Below, one piece after another: positions 12,856 to 25,495 of a DNA stretch of 64,000 nt (positions are counted from its first letter, which is position 1; every line of letters begins with the position of its first letter). The position numbers were made by a program, and so were the translations under genes. The stretch is taken from NCBI RefSeq assembly GCF_009389715.1, contig NC_052404.1, positions 552,001-616,000 of the forward strand, written 5' to 3'. The stretch comes from Phoenix dactylifera (Eukaryota > Streptophyta > Magnoliopsida > Arecales > Arecaceae). Below the pieces are notes generated by a model that ran no database searches, was not told the DNA's origin, and was given only the letters and a program-made list of their open reading frames with translations.

Positions 12856-15385
12856 GGTAGTGGCGAGGTTCATGGTGGGGAGAATGAAGAATTTGCTGCC
12901 CAGTATTATCAGCCAGGAGCAGGGCACTTTTGTGGAAGGAAGGAGTATATCAGATAACATCCTGCTGGCTTAGGAGATGATGGGAGATTTACAGCAAGTT
13001 CCGAGGAGGCGATGTTTGATGGAAGTGAAACTGGAGATGGAGCGGGCTTATGACCGAATCCGGTGGATTTTCCTCAGATGGGCATGGGAGAGTTTTGGCT
13101 TCCATCAGGTCTGGATCGATTGAGTTCTAGGCTGTGTGCAGGGACCAAGTTTCTCCATTCTAGTCAATGGCACGCCTTCATCCTTTTTCCGAGCTACAAT
13201 GGGGCTTCACCAAGGATGTCCTCTGTCCCTGTATTTATTTATCATTTGTTCTGATGTGCTTTCTCGGGCTTAGCATGTAGCCTATGAGGACCGGGAGCTG
13301 GCGGCGTACAGCCCAACCCCTAGTGCCTCCCTATTTCTCACTTACTTTTTGCAAATGATTGCTTGTTGCTTGCTAGGGCGAGGGTGAGGGATGTGAGGGC
13401 CCTTCAGAGTGTGTTGTTAGAGTACTGTGCGGCTTTCGGGCAGCGAGTTAATCTCCATAAGTCGTCCATATATTTCAGTCCGAGCACGGAGCGGAGGGTG
13501 CGGCGAGAGATCAGGGCGACCTTGGGGATGCAGGAGCAAGAGGGGGCGCTGGATTATCTTAGGGTTCCACTCACAGGGAGGAGGCTGCAGGTAGCAAAGT
13601 GTTCTGCCTTGGTGCAAAGGGTGCGGAGCAGACTTGAGGGTTGGAGGGCATCATCACTATCTATGATGGGCAGATTGATGTTGGTCAGGTCAGTCCTTTG
13701 TTCGATACCCATTTATCTTATGGCCCATACTGTTGTGCCAAGGACGGTGCTGGTGGCGATTGAGCGGCTCATGCAGAGCTTCCTATGAGCCTCGGAGGGG
13801 GGGCACGGGATACATCTGGTGGCCTGGAAGAGAGTTTGTCTGCCACTGAGCGAGGATGGTTTGGAGGTGCAGTTACTACTAGCGAGGTGCGAGGCACTAC
13901 TGATGCGACGGACAGTGCAGGTGGTTCTGGAGCCGCATGGATTCTGGAGTCGGATCATGATACTTAGATATGGTCGGGCAGGCTTAGTCGAACAGGTGGT
14001 GGGCAGCCGGAGGGGTTCCTTTATGTGGCAGGCGATTCGGAGGTATCTGCCCATGGCCTTGGTGCACTCCAGATGGTTGATTGGCGACGGACGGAGCATT
14101 GATGTGATGGAAGACCCATGGGTAGATGCACTTCCACCGAGCACGTGGCCGACGATGATTAGTGATGAAGGGGCTGTAGGGCTACGGGTGTTCGATCTCC
14201 TGAGGCTGGGCCTTGCCGTCCCGGGATCAGCAGGTTTCAGATGTTAGGATTTGGAGCACCACTTGCAGAGCCAGAGTCAGGATTGGCGACGTTTCCCAGG
14301 TTCTTCGGCGGGAGTCAGAGCTGGGTTTGGATTGCGGCTGGGTATGGAGGTTTGGGTTACACTAGAGGGTTGAACTATTCCTCTGAAAGGTGGCTTGGGA
14401 GTGTTTGCCGACGAGCTCCGTGCTGAACATACGTGGAGTGGAGATCCCCCCACTGTGACTGGATTGTGAGGTAGACGAGACGGTTGACCATACACTATTC
14501 CGGTGTGTGTGGGCGAGGGAGACATGGAGACTGTCCGGGATCCCGAAGGATACTTGGAGCCGGAGAGACTGCTTTCTTAAGGTGGTTCGGCACTGGTATG
14601 GTGCCCCCCAGATGCGTCGGGTGGCTATTATAGCATCCTGCATAGTTTATCAAGTATAGATGGCTAGGAATGCTAGGGTATTTGGCGAGTGCAGTCCATC
14701 CCCACGATTCGTGATGGAGCGGGCTCGGGCATAGGCAACAGAGACTATTCATGCAGGTTTAGATCATCGACCTTTGATAGCTCGAGACATCTGGGGCTTC
14801 CATATTATTTCGGCAGCTTCTTACATGATTTTCTTCACATGGAAGCCTCTACCTCCGAATTTTCTCAAGATCAATTTTGACGACTCTGTCCTGGATGGTG
14901 GTAGGAGGGGAGGGGCCGGTTTTGTCATCAGGGGCCTGAGTTCGAGTGTGGTGGCAGTGGGGGGGTGTCAGCTCTTCGACACCTCGGTTCCAGAAGTAGA
15001 GTTACGGGTGGCTTGGATGGGATTACGTTATGTGCGATATGTGCTTTAGGCGACTTCCATCCTCTTGGAAGGATATTTGGCTACAGTGATCAGCTGGTTC
15101 CGGAGGGGCCCGAACAGTGATAGAAAAGTTTATCCCTTACTCCGTGATATTTGGTTGATGGTAAGGAATGGTGTCACATTTCAAGCTGTGCATGTATATC
15201 GTGAGGCTAATGAGGCAGCGGACTGGGTGGCGGCATTTGTAGCGCGCCACTTAGGAAGCACATTATGGGTTGGGGAGGATGAGATGCCTGGTGCATTCCG
15301 TGACCTTTTGTTTGCCGATTCTACTGGGTTCATCCGTACCCACGTTGTATGATACGCCTGTTTCAACAAAAAAAATGAGAATTAC
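12856..15385 (+). mobile_element. Degenerate L1-type LINE (reverse transcriptase to RNase H, 5' truncated)
   Basis: Conceptual translation in pieces gives plant LINE reverse transcriptase. About 12870-13080 gives VGRMKNLLPSIISQEQG, EGRSISDNILLA, then MERAYDRI. About 13170-13260 gives the GLHQGCPLSLYLFI block. The open frame at 13363-13788 covers the RT thumb and C-terminal part (NLHKSSIYFSPS, MGRLMLVRSVL, IPIYLMAHT). A connection/endonuclease-distal region follows. About 14840-15350 encodes the RNase H (RVT_3-like) tail with LKINFDDSVLDGG, GAGFVIRG, HVYREANEAADWVAAFVAR. In-frame stops (for example the TAG at about 15047) and frameshifts make it inactive. The ORF1 and endonuclease domains are missing. 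It ends with a short A-run at about 15368-15376, and the split minisatellite lies on both sides. Confidence 0.85.
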
Positions 15386-15390
15386 ATGTT

Positions 15391-15475
15391 GGCATGTCGA
15401 CACTCTGCCAGCGAAGATTATGCATTGGCATATCTATACCATGCCGGTGGGAGTTATACGTTGGTATTTTAATGA
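15391..15475. repeat. 36-bp minisatellite, right part
   Basis: Two or more diverged units (gttggcatgtcgacactctg, ttggcatatctataccatgc) continue the array seen at 12687-12855. They lie immediately after the LINE A-tail. Confidence 0.65.
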
Positions 15476-16260
15476 TTTCATATTCTGGCCTAGTCACATG
15501 GTATAAATGTGGTCATAGTTCATTAACATCGAGATGAACTTGATGATTTGAAAGATAATTAATTTGTAAAATAAGCTTCGAAATTTTAAGTGACTGAATA
15601 GCGTATCGTTTTGGCTTTGAATCGATGTATTTTGTATGTTTAATTTTAGTATATTATTATTATTTTATTTCTTAATTTATCTAACTAAAGTATTTATTAT
15701 TTACTACGTTGTCTAACTCATTATACGATTTGTTACTATTTTTATAGATTCGAAAAATTAATTCAACTCGAAGATTTATCGTAGGAGAGCGATTAAAAAC
15801 AAGATTTTGACATTTTTATTTATACTAGATTTTATATTAAAATTGATACAAAATTTTAAAATATTATTAATTTTATTATTTAATAAAAAAATTAAATATT
15901 ATTATTTAATTTTTTTTGCTGTTTAATTTTGATAATACGATGAGATCCTTTGCATATTTACGGAAAGGGTTATCTAGTGCGGCGGTTGCTGCGAACTTCG
16001 ACTCGGGATCCCAAGTCGGGACGTGTCAAGCTCGTGCAGCAAAGAAGAGGACATCACTCCTCTGCCTTAGTCCCTTACCCCCTTCAGAAGAAATGGGAAG
16101 CCCATGATCTCTTCCTTCTCCTAAACCTTTTTGACAGCTAGCACCAAATTTTTATTCTCCTTTCTCCTTCTCTTCCTCATTCTCCTCGTTCTCGTAGCTT
16201 TCCTTCTCCGTGTGAAAAGAAACAAAGAAAGGAGATCGGCCCCGAAAAGAAAGCTGTATC

Positions 16261-18398
16261 ATGGGCTGCGTACAAGCCAAGTGCTGGCTTCGCTGCCGCC
16301 GGTGCTGCTGCCGCTGCCAGCTCTCCTCCGCCGGCAGCGACGGCGCCGCCTCCCGTGACGGCGACCCCGGCCACGGCCGGCACATCATCTCCGGCAGCCC
16401 CGTGGGCTCCGCCGCCGTCCCCTCCCACCGCCTCCTCCTCCAGTTCTCCTCCCTCTCCCAGCGCGGACACTACCCCGACACCCCCGATCGCGAGAACCAG
16501 GACACCTTCTGCATCAAGACCCAGCTCCAAGGCAACCCGAACCTCCACCTCTTCGCCGTCTTCGACGGCCATGGCTATTTCGGTGCCCAGTGCGCCGCTT
16601 TCGCCCGCGACCACCTCGTCGAAGACCTCGCCGGCGACCCCCATCTCCTCGAAGACCCCGTCAAATCCTTCAATTCCGCCTTCCTCTCCACCAATTCCGA
16701 ACTCCACAACAGCGAGATCGACGACACGATGAGCGGCACGACGGCGATCGCCGTCCTCGTCGGTGGCGACACGCTCTTCGTCGCGAACGTCGGCGACTCG
16801 AGAGCGGTCGCCGGCGTCTGGGACGGGGAGCGGGTGGTGGCGGAGGACTTGTCCAGTGATCAGACGCCGTTCCGGGAGGATGAGTATGAGAGGGTCCGGC
16901 GGTGCGGGGCGAGGGTGCTGAGCGTCGACCAGGTGGAGGGCATAAAGGATCCGGCAATTCAGAGCTGGGGGATGGAGAGTGAAGGGGACCCGCCGAGGCT
17001 GTGGGTTCAGAATGGCATGTACCCTGGGACGGCGTTCACGAGGAGTGTCGGGGACTCGACGGCGGAGAGCATCGGTGTCGTCGCCGTGCCGGAGGTCATG
17101 ACGGTGAGGATCACGCCGAGCCATCTCTTCTTTGTCGTGGCGAGCGACGGGGTTTTCGAGTTCCTCTCGAGTCAGGCTGTGGTGGATATGGTATAGCTCT
17201 GTTGATTTTTCAGATTTCTCAAGAAAAGGATTGCTTTTAGTTTGCAGTTGCTTCCTGTTTCGCCGAATTTATAGTTTCCTGGTTTCGTAGCTTTGAGGAT
17301 CGAATTATTTCATTCAAATGAATTCCTGAATCATAAAAGTTAAAATGTGGTAAAAAAGGTATATGCCAGCCCTGAATAAAAAGCAAGGGATTTGAGTTGG
17401 GTACATGTGCAGTTGATGCATTATTTAAATGAATTTCATCTGCCACTGTGGTGGTAGCTCAGTGGAACTGGGTCTTACTTCCAACCAAGTGATTCCGAGT
17501 TCGAAACGCGCGGGCGTTGATTAAATTGTGAAGACCGGATGCTCTCTGCTCGGACACGGAGTCTGGGAGGGCTTATTGGTCCGCCGGTAGCCTCGGTGGT
17601 GCCAGGTGTGACGTCCTCACACGGAGGGTAACCGTGCCGGAGCCCAAAGGGGTAACGAGCCGGGCCCACGGGTGGGAAGGGTATGAGTAAAACCGGCCGA
17701 GGTGCCCAACACACGGTCATTTCTGCCCGCATCGAACATTCTCCTGGCGGGGTGGGGGCTCAGTGGGAGCTACCACGTGGAGGTGGGCTCGTCCCTTCCT
17801 CTTTTTTTTAGCAAAAAAAGCAAAAAAATGAATTTCATCTTTGCCTTCTCTTCTTGCCGGGAGTTTCTTTCTTGAAGTTAATATCTTTTACTTTTATTAA
17901 TCATCTCTTGTCTCACAAAAATTTCCAGTTATATGTAATAGGGTTTGAGACTTTGAGCTATAACTCATGTCAACAAAGTTTGATATGCATCGACTCAAGG
18001 TGAATGATGGTGGAATGAGGTGAAAGTGAAAGACATGGCACATTATCTGTTGATGCATTAGTGGAGCCAAGAGAGAGAGAGAGAGCAGGGGCCAGGGCAA
18101 AAAGATAGAGACAGTGGCAATGTAGGTGTGAAAAGAAACTGGGGGTTGAGTGTGGCCTGAACCTTTTTCTCTCTTTGACGCACGGCTAGCTTGTTTGGTT
18201 GCTGAGATATCTTTTTTTTTTTTTTTGGTAATGCAGAGCTATTGCCAGAATAGCTGGTTCTGTCATGAAGATTTCACTAGTCTGAAGGAGACTATGTTAG
18301 GAAACTAATCCTTTCCAGCCCTCCATCCGAATGAGTTTTCTGCTATATGACTATGTTGTGCATTCTTGGTTTTGGAGATGATATACATGTATATGTAT

Positions 18399-18429
<31 letters not shown>

Positions 18430-21400
18430 TATATATAGATGACACATATATATTTTTGTGTAGGTATATATATGTATTTTTTATATGTATATATATGTGT
18501 GTGTGGATGTGTATATTCTTGTGTGCATGTACGTTTGGATGTATATTTGTATATATTCATTTTTGTATGATGAAAAATTGTAAAAAGATATGTTGCTTTC
18601 AATTTTAGATGCACATAGCTAAGGTTTACACTGTGGAGCTTTCTAAGGGAACAACAGCCCAGATATCATTTAGGTTGTTCACTTTATAACATTACTAGCA
18701 TGTTCAGATCCATGTGGATTGATTTTGCTAGTTCGTTAATATATTGGAAAACTACTCCCTGCAACATCTTTTTAAGAAATGCAAGCTTATGGTTGGATTG
18801 TAGTTGTCTCCGCAACCTTGTATGCTTGCTATTGCAAAACTTTCAACTGAAACTTTATCTGCTATACTATCAAATTCATTGTTAGCAGAAATAAACTTGG
18901 ATTTAGCATATTTCGAAGCACATTATTATGTTCTGCATTTTTGCTACCTTAAAAATAATATATCCGATGAACTTACTGACTAGTACTTCTATATTGCTAA
19001 CTGTTAGGTCAATGTTCTTATGAGCTAATTCTTCTTCCTTGAACCACCAATTGATGGAAATCAAAGTAATAGGAAGTGAAAAAAGTTATGCCCTTGGTTG
19101 CTTTTTTTGACTGATAAAATCAGTAAGCTATGGATGCATGTCAAGATACTAGGAAACATGCAAAAAACTTATGATCTACATTTTGGTATATCACAACTAC
19201 TATATGATACGCTGATGCAGTAAGTTGGATCAATCTATATTGTTTCTGATAATTTTTCAAAGTGGGATTGATTCCTACATAGAAGTCTTGTCATATATAC
19301 AGATAGATGGTGATAAGAAAATTAATATATATTAAGAAATTTCATATAGTTTATGGCACCAACAATTGTTTATTATAAACTAAATGTTGCTACTCATTCA
19401 TAGTGAACTCGTATTTTTTGGTGACAAATCCACCTCGACATTACAACAACAAAGAAACTCATAGCCAGAGCATAGAAGAGGTTCAAATAGAAAAGATAGA
19501 TTTTCTGAATAGCAACTTAGACAAATCACAAGCAGACAATAAAGTTAAGCAAAGTCAGAGTGTAAAGATAAGTTGCTTCAAATGCCCCATTAAAGAGCAA
19601 GAAGATGAAAACAAGAGATGGCAAGAGTGAAAAGAAAATCTTATTCAAACATTAAACAAATCTAAGCACTAAATTGTACTAGTAAGGAATTAAAATGAAC
19701 ATAGGTGTGAAATGGCATCACCTTATTATAGTCTTTAGTTTGGTACATAAATCTTTGTATTATAATGTGGCCTTCCCACCACTTAAAAAGAGAGGGAGGA
19801 AGAATCGGTTCGGACCGGTTCGAACTGCTCGGAACCGGGCAGTTCGCACCAATTCCGCTTGGAATTGTCCGGTTCAGACCATTTCTAAGCGATTCGGGGC
19901 CGGTTCAGGCCGGTTCGGACCGATTCAGGGGCGGTTCCAACTCCCGCAGCCGAACCAACCCGTCCCGTCCCGGGTTGGCTCGGTATGGCCCAAACCGGAC
20001 GGTTCGGCCCGGTTTGGCAGACCATGCTTTTAATTTTTTGCAAACTCCAAAGTGTGTTTCGATTACTTTATCTGTATTGCTATAGTTGGGAGGTAAGTTC
20101 TCTTTTTTATATATGTTTTAATGCTTAAAATCTGTGATTTCTATCATTCAGGGAACTATGCATGCTTTTGTTTGTTGAAGGTCTATGATAGTTGTCTACT
20201 TGTCTCAAGTGACATACTCAATATTTCTGCTGTTATACTGTTTTTATTTGTTGATCAGGCAATTTAGAATGCCATGCTGTTTTTGAAAGTAAAGGGTACA
20301 GGCAATAGATGTATATACTGTATATAGAAAAGCTGTCGTTCAACATAATGGATGTATATATCCATTTATCAAATATTGGGATTAGTTTTGAAGTTTAGCA
20401 TATAAATCATTCTTACCCTTTATTTGTAAGGTTACGTTAAATGTAAGTATGACTCTAGACTCTGTTTCAAAATTTAGACCAAGCTATCTTGGTCTTCTTA
20501 GTCTTGACACATTGATAGAAATACAAAACACTGTCCTTGAACTAGTTTGTGGGTGGATCTTTGGTGCACGTGGATATTGTCTGGATTAGATAGATATCCA
20601 TTAGCTTATACTTAACAAGTGCAGTCCTAAACTTCTAGAAAGTTCTTTCCTAAACTTTATAATTTTATTACTCAACATTCTCCACTATATGAAACTTGCC
20701 TAACATGATTGCATACTCTTATCTACCTAGTGCTATTTTTAGCAAGATTTTACATACCAGACCATACCGGGCATACTATGCTGTATCAATAGGAACCTGA
20801 CATGGCATAAGGGCTTGATATAGCACCAGCCAACACATGATATGGATGCTATGCTGACTTAGCACTTTTTCGTATATCAGTATTGGGGGGCTATCAAACC
20901 ATGTTGTATGATAACGGTATGGTACTGGTATAGGACCTAGTATTGAGATGTAAAACCTTTTATCTGTAGTTTTGTGTTTTATTGTAATAATAATGATGAT
21001 GATAATAATAATGATAACAATGATAGCGATAATAATACACCTATAGATAACTGCTTCATCCACCCCAATTTACTCATGTGTCTTGTCTATCTTTTAATTC
21101 CTCTTAAAAGATGATCATTATTGGTACTCTCTTCGTTATCAAATTTATACAAGCTTTATTTTTTAATTCTTTTTCACTAATTGCATTCCTCGTACTTTAT
21201 TTTCATTTTGTTGTTTTCTAAAACTCTTTCAAGCTCCACATTCTAATATGCAACTCAGCAAATGCAGATATATTACCATATGGGATTTTTCATGCGACCC
21301 CCTGCAAAACTTTGGCACTAAAAGCAATTCCTCAGTCTATGAAATTTCTGCAGACACCTCTGACAAGTCTAGCTGTTTTCTGCAAAGAAAGGAAGGAATG

Positions 21401-23954
21401 TTAACGATCAATAATCAACATTCAATCACAAATAACGGGCATTCATGATTATTCTTCTTAAATAGTTGTTTAAACTTTTAAATAATGATTTTTTTCCTGA
21501 AAATCAGATTTTCTCTTGAAAATCAGATTTTCTCTCTTTTTCTTAAATTTCTTAAGGAGAAGCTACTAGCAAACCTCAATGACCACTAACAGCTATTATA
21601 TTCTCCGTTTCGAGGAAGCAGATGACAAAAAAGCACATCACTTATTTTCACATTGCATTGATAAGATCCTTGGTTAGGGTGTGGAAATTCAAGTTCCAAT
21701 GAACCATCTATAAATAGTGTAGGTTATACTTAGATTTTATAGTTAATTTATTTATTATCTATTCTTTTTTTTTGTTTAGTTTTAGATAAATAGGTTGGAT
21801 ATTTTAAATTTACTTGCAATTTAGGGACTCAATTTTAGGCTATTTTTCTACTGGGTTTTCAACTCCTATTTTGGGAATGATTAGTGTCAGTAGAACTTAC
21901 TTTAGTTATGGGTTGGATTAGGAAAGTTTTATAATTATTAAAGTTGTATTTAAGAGATTTTGATGTTTGTTTATGCTGGGTTTCATAAAAATGAAAATTT
22001 TCTTATTTTAGTGAATCCTATATTCTTTGTTAGGAAAAGTTCGATATCGCCACATATGTTTCTTATTATTATCTCTCTCTTAGGAAGAGTCTACAAGTAT
22101 CCCGATTAGATAGAAAATCCTAATCTAATAAATATATATTAAAATGGAGGCTTTGCTTGTGCAAAGCTCTCTATTTGCCATGTGGATACCCATATTAATA
22201 ACATCATTTATATAGCTCTCTATTTTGCATAGTAATTAGAGTTATTTAATATGGTTCTTTAATAAGAAGTTTATTAACTTATTAAACTGTATTAAATAAA
22301 AAACCTTTATCAGTATTACTAAATTAATATAGAAATTAGTTGTATTATTAATAATCATATTTGCTTGATGTATGCTGATATTAATGAAAAACACTTTCCA
22401 TTAGTTCTATATCCTGCCTGTATCTTGCATGGGTCATTAAATTTTTCTAATATTTTATTAATTTCTATTGTATTTTTATGATCATGATCTTACTTAAAAA
22501 ATGAAAGTACAACCACTAATGATCCCTCTATATTGCATTTATATGTCTCCTAGATGCAATACGTTTCTATTTCTTATTATGCGCAGGTTGGATCATGACC
22601 TTATTATTTTATAGTAATATTTTTTTTACTATATTGATAGATATACATATACTATTAGAATTTTGTACAGTGATAGTATATCATAATATTAAATATTGAA
22701 AATTTATTTTAGAAAATAATTAGGCTCTTATATTTACTATATTATATTCTATTTCTATTATTCATTCTATTATATCTATTCTATATTACATTTCAAGAAT
22801 AGTTGAAAAAAGGAGAAAACTTGCACCTTGGAGATAAGAGTTCTCAAAAAGGACAGGGGGATGGAGGATCATTTGAAGATGGAATTTCAGTATAAAACTC
22901 CCTTCCATCAATGGTTTGAGCTTCTGAATGGACCAGTGACAGAATTACTAGAAATGGTGTTTCAGGCCACTTTCTTTGATCGAGAAGGGTAAGGAGAGAT
23001 AACACGTCGTTTGCTTCTTTCTGGTGGTCGGATACCATGTCTAGAGAAGGACATGGCCTTAGAAGGCAGTAATCTTAAGAGGTGCATGCATGCAAGAGTG
23101 CATAAGCAGGAAGCCTGCAGGGTATTCAAATGCTACTATGTATATGCAACAACTACTTACTACTACATTTCCACTATTGATTAAAAGATAAAATATAATT
23201 TAGTTCTTATATAATCCCAAAATTCAATGTGTTTTATTAATCATCCACTCACTATTTATTTATTCATATAGCTTACCTAAATGCAACAAGGATCCCATGT
23301 TGCTGCTTCAAGGGAAGCACCACAAACTTCAATCAGCTGATGACTGTAATGAAGATTTTAGGCTTCTTGCATGTGTCGTAAATGTCAATATTTCTTTGGA
23401 TGAGTGCTGTATCAATTTGAGTTTCTATTTTGATATACTGAATCCAAATTACTCCTAGTTTGCGGTTGGAATTGCTTCTATTACAGCTTCGTGTCCTTTG
23501 CTGCAGGTGTCCAGATACCCAGATCCCCGAGATGCCTGCTCAGCAATTGCTGCAGAATCCTACAAATTATGGTTAGAGCATGAAATTCGGACTGATGATA
23601 TAACGATCATTGTCGTGCACATCAGAGACTTGTGTGGTGTAAGTTAAATGTTGTATGCATCAATTACCTAAAATTAGTTGCATCTTTGGTTTGTTAGTTA
23701 GTGCTAGTCTTTCAATAAAATCTGTTCAGTCAGATGCTGTAGCAACTAATGAAGCAAGTCATGCTGGCACAAAAGCTTCCTTAATGGTTTCACAGAAAGC
23801 AAGAACAGATATATCTGCATCCCCAGGGCCAGAAACTGGTCATCCAAAAAGAAGGAATTTCCTTGAGCTGCAGTCATGTCCTTCTGACTTTTCCCTGGAA
23901 CGAAGTCTTGCATGTGTTGCTCCTTCTCCTACACACTCGTTATCTATAGAAAAG
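16261..23954 (+). CDS. PP2C-family protein phosphatase, 5' three exons; 3' part apparently lost
   Basis: Ser/Thr phosphatase 2C that dephosphorylates phosphoproteins with two bound Mn/Mg ions. Exons: 16261-17190 (310 codons, ends before GT at 17191), 23507-23638 (44 codons) and 23730-23954 (75 codons), all joined in phase 0. The 429-aa product holds the catalytic core: DGHG at 102-105, SGTTA 158-162, VGDSRAV 177-183, RSVGDS 261-266, ASDG 294-297, and [11 protein letters not shown] in exon 2. The start is at 16261: MGC... offers an N-myristoylation glycine and a Cys cluster (8-19) suited to palmitoylation, which suggests membrane attachment. Layout and exon 3 (ending ...CVAPSPTH) match the plant PP2C fused to cyclic-nucleotide-binding and AGC-kinase-like domains (At2g20050 type, about 1,090 aa). 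No such exons are visible before the MSRB gene at 27.7 kb. The gene is therefore either truncated or a short form. Exon 1 is very GC-rich, as is common for monocot first exons; intron 1 is 6.3 kb. Confidence 0.85.
17442..17825 (+). mobile_element. tRNA-derived SINE with 15-bp target duplication (PP2C intron 1)
   Basis: The element starts with a Pol III promoter. The box A-like ggtggtagctcagtggaact is at about 17451, and the box B-like ccgagttcgaaac is at about 17496-17508. A GC-richer body of about 300 bp follows, ending in a T-rich then A-rich tail (ttttttttagcaaaaaaagc, aaaaaaa). The 15-mer aaatgaatttcatct occurs at 17427-17441 and again at 17826-17840, directly bounding the element. That is a perfect target-site duplication and argues for a fairly recent insertion. 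At about 385 bp it is on the long side for a plant SINE. Confidence 0.85.
19795..20030. repeat. CCGGTTCGG-rich degenerate repeat
   Basis: Dense, imperfect repetition of ggttcggaccggttcgaac-like words on both strands in a 235-bp island, GC-rich against an AT-rich intron. It resembles the GC-rich foldback element at 44953-45498, whose words are accggtacgggccggttcg. Probably a decayed relative; no TIR or TSD was found. Confidence 0.5.
20755..20950. repeat. Degenerate GGTATGGT/ACCATACC repeat
   Basis: Starts with taccagaccataccgggcat and ends with ggtatggtactggtatagg, so the two ends are roughly inverted relative to each other, like a decayed foldback element. Related wording occurs at 59320-59545 and 61700-62205. 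Non-coding. Confidence 0.4.
22122..22830 (+). mobile_element. Helitron-like fragment (5' part)
   Basis: Begins tctaataaatatatattaaa followed by atggaggctttgcttgtgca. This is the same 5' wording as the element near 9037 (atgaaaatggaagctttgct). It runs through AT-rich DNA to aagaatagttgaaaaaagga at about 22795, which also occurs near the end of the 25.2-25.5 kb fragment. No CTAGT terminus is seen at its right edge, so it looks 3' truncated. No protein domains. Confidence 0.4.
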
Positions 23955-25249
23955 GTATGCATCTACTGCGATGCTATTGTGTTCTACGTCTTATTGATCC
24001 TCTCTGAATTCATTGGAGATCTCTCTTTCTTGACAGTGATATGTCCAGACTGACTGACTGACTGAAGCTGCCTGGTATTTGTCCTACCTTCCAATGTAAT
24101 GTGCCTTATCTAACTTAAACTTACTTTCTAAAGGGAAGCATCTAGTCTTTTCTATGGTAATTTGGTTATAAAATAATGGAATATTCAATTTACAGTGCCA
24201 ATTTTTTGTCAAACAAACCATGGAAACTGTCAATTGGATTGCCTTTCTTTGTTATATCACTGTAATTTTGAACATCCATGAGTTCTTAATTGTTTGATTG
24301 TTTCTTTTGTAATTCTGCATGCATGGAATATGCTTACTCTAACTAATTATGCCTGACAGGATAAGTTCAGCAATGGTGGAGGGAATAACTTAATTCCTTG
24401 TGGGTTTTTAATTCCAGGAATCCATTATCAGGAGCTTTCTTTTATCATCTTGGCCACATTTCCAGTATGTCACCTTTTACACCACTTGTATATAACTCAA
24501 AGGCTGTTCAAAGCAGTGCTGATTTGAGGAAAAAATGGTGCCTCTTGACCTTTTCAAGGACTATTGAGTGGCCATTGCTGCATGGAGGTGGAAGATGGTT
24601 GTGCGGTATTTGGCATCCTACCTGTTAATTTATTGCAGAAAGCATGGGGGATGAAGCGTCAAATGGTCGGCATATGAAATGCCTGTGTTAGGAAGTTAAG
24701 GTTTATAATAAGGTGATGAACAACACTCCCAGGAAAAGCATAGACAAACCATGCAACTGCTTCGTCTTTTGGAGAAATGTTATTTCCTTGGTTAAATGAA
24801 GGAATGAGATTGGTCATCTTGTACATAACTAACTAGACTAGTTATGTGAAACATGCTTGAAAAATGCTAAATAGTGGCAAGTCTCTACCTACCAAAAAAG
24901 AGAGAAGAAATAATAGTAATGTTGTTGCGTTACTTTGCACTTGCTTGAATGCCTTGTGTGCTTGCTTAATGTATGTTTGGAGAATTTTGTCTGTGATAGA
25001 ATGATGATTTCTATTTCATGACACCAGAACTTGACCTTCTCATGTGGATGTCTGACACTGGTCTGTCAGCTTAGATTGCCTGTGAGATCTTCCAGGTCAT
25101 CCAGAGCTCGGCCAACCAGATGAATTACTTCAATCTGTGCAACTGCGTGCCTCATATCTACACAAGTAACATTCCAAGTGTTACAATAAGAGTCTAAAGT
25201 TATTATATTTTAGTGCCACAATTTTGGGGGTTATTTAATTTTAGTGCCA

Positions 25250-25495
25250 CGACTTAAGTTTTTCTGCTGATATTAGCTTGTATGAAGTTTTCTGCTCACC
25301 ATGTAGATATCAGTATTAATGAAGGTAGTTTCTATTTGGACATCATTAAAATTCATTGCTTAATATGCGATAAAAAAAGAACTATTGAAGTTTTATATTT
25401 ATTTTAATTAGTTATACTGCTATATTATATTTTAAGAATAGTGAAAAAAAGGAGAAATGATCGTACTTCGTACATAATGGAAGATATATGCTAGT
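25250..25495 (+). mobile_element. Helitron-like fragment (3' part)
   Basis: Contains ctgctcaccatgtagatatc (family wording near the 5' end), then atattttaagaatagtgaaa, and ends in agatatatgctagt at about 25495. That is the CTAGT-type terminus also seen at 9034 and 9838. The 5' end is missing. It lies downstream of PP2C exon 3. Confidence 0.4.

Larger units (their letters stand above)
11391..15880 (+). mobile_element. Putative LTR-retrotransposon LTR/leader region, split by a LINE
   Basis: The block has the texture of a long plant LTR: a pyrimidine-rich leader (ttcttcttcttctttctttc at about 11625), blocks rich in gccgccgg-type motifs, a minisatellite, then an AT-rich part ending near 15780 with tactatttttatagattcga and a polypurine stretch. 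No gag or pol frame remains in it. It is interrupted by the LINE at about 12856-15385. LTR identity is inference: I did not find matching LTR ends or a target duplication. Confidence 0.3.
17841..22110. other. PP2C intron 1 remainder: AT-rich with low-complexity and repeat fragments
   Basis: No gene is recognised on either strand. It holds an (AT/TATC)n run at about 18395-18437, a (GAT/AAT)n run at about 20985-21035, and two patches of ccggttcgg/ggtatgg-type repeat listed separately. Short ORFs in the AT runs are low-complexity artefacts. Confidence 0.5.

Noticed and set aside
16177-17124. 315-aa open frame antisense to PP2C exon 1
   Set aside because: It is the shadow of a GC-rich coding exon. 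Its Val/Gly/Glu-rich sequence has no domain, and the sense strand carries clear PP2C motifs.
24398-24628. 76-aa frame as PP2C exon 4
   Set aside because: It has no resemblance to the cNMP-binding or kinase regions that should follow, and no convincing acceptor keeps the frame into them.
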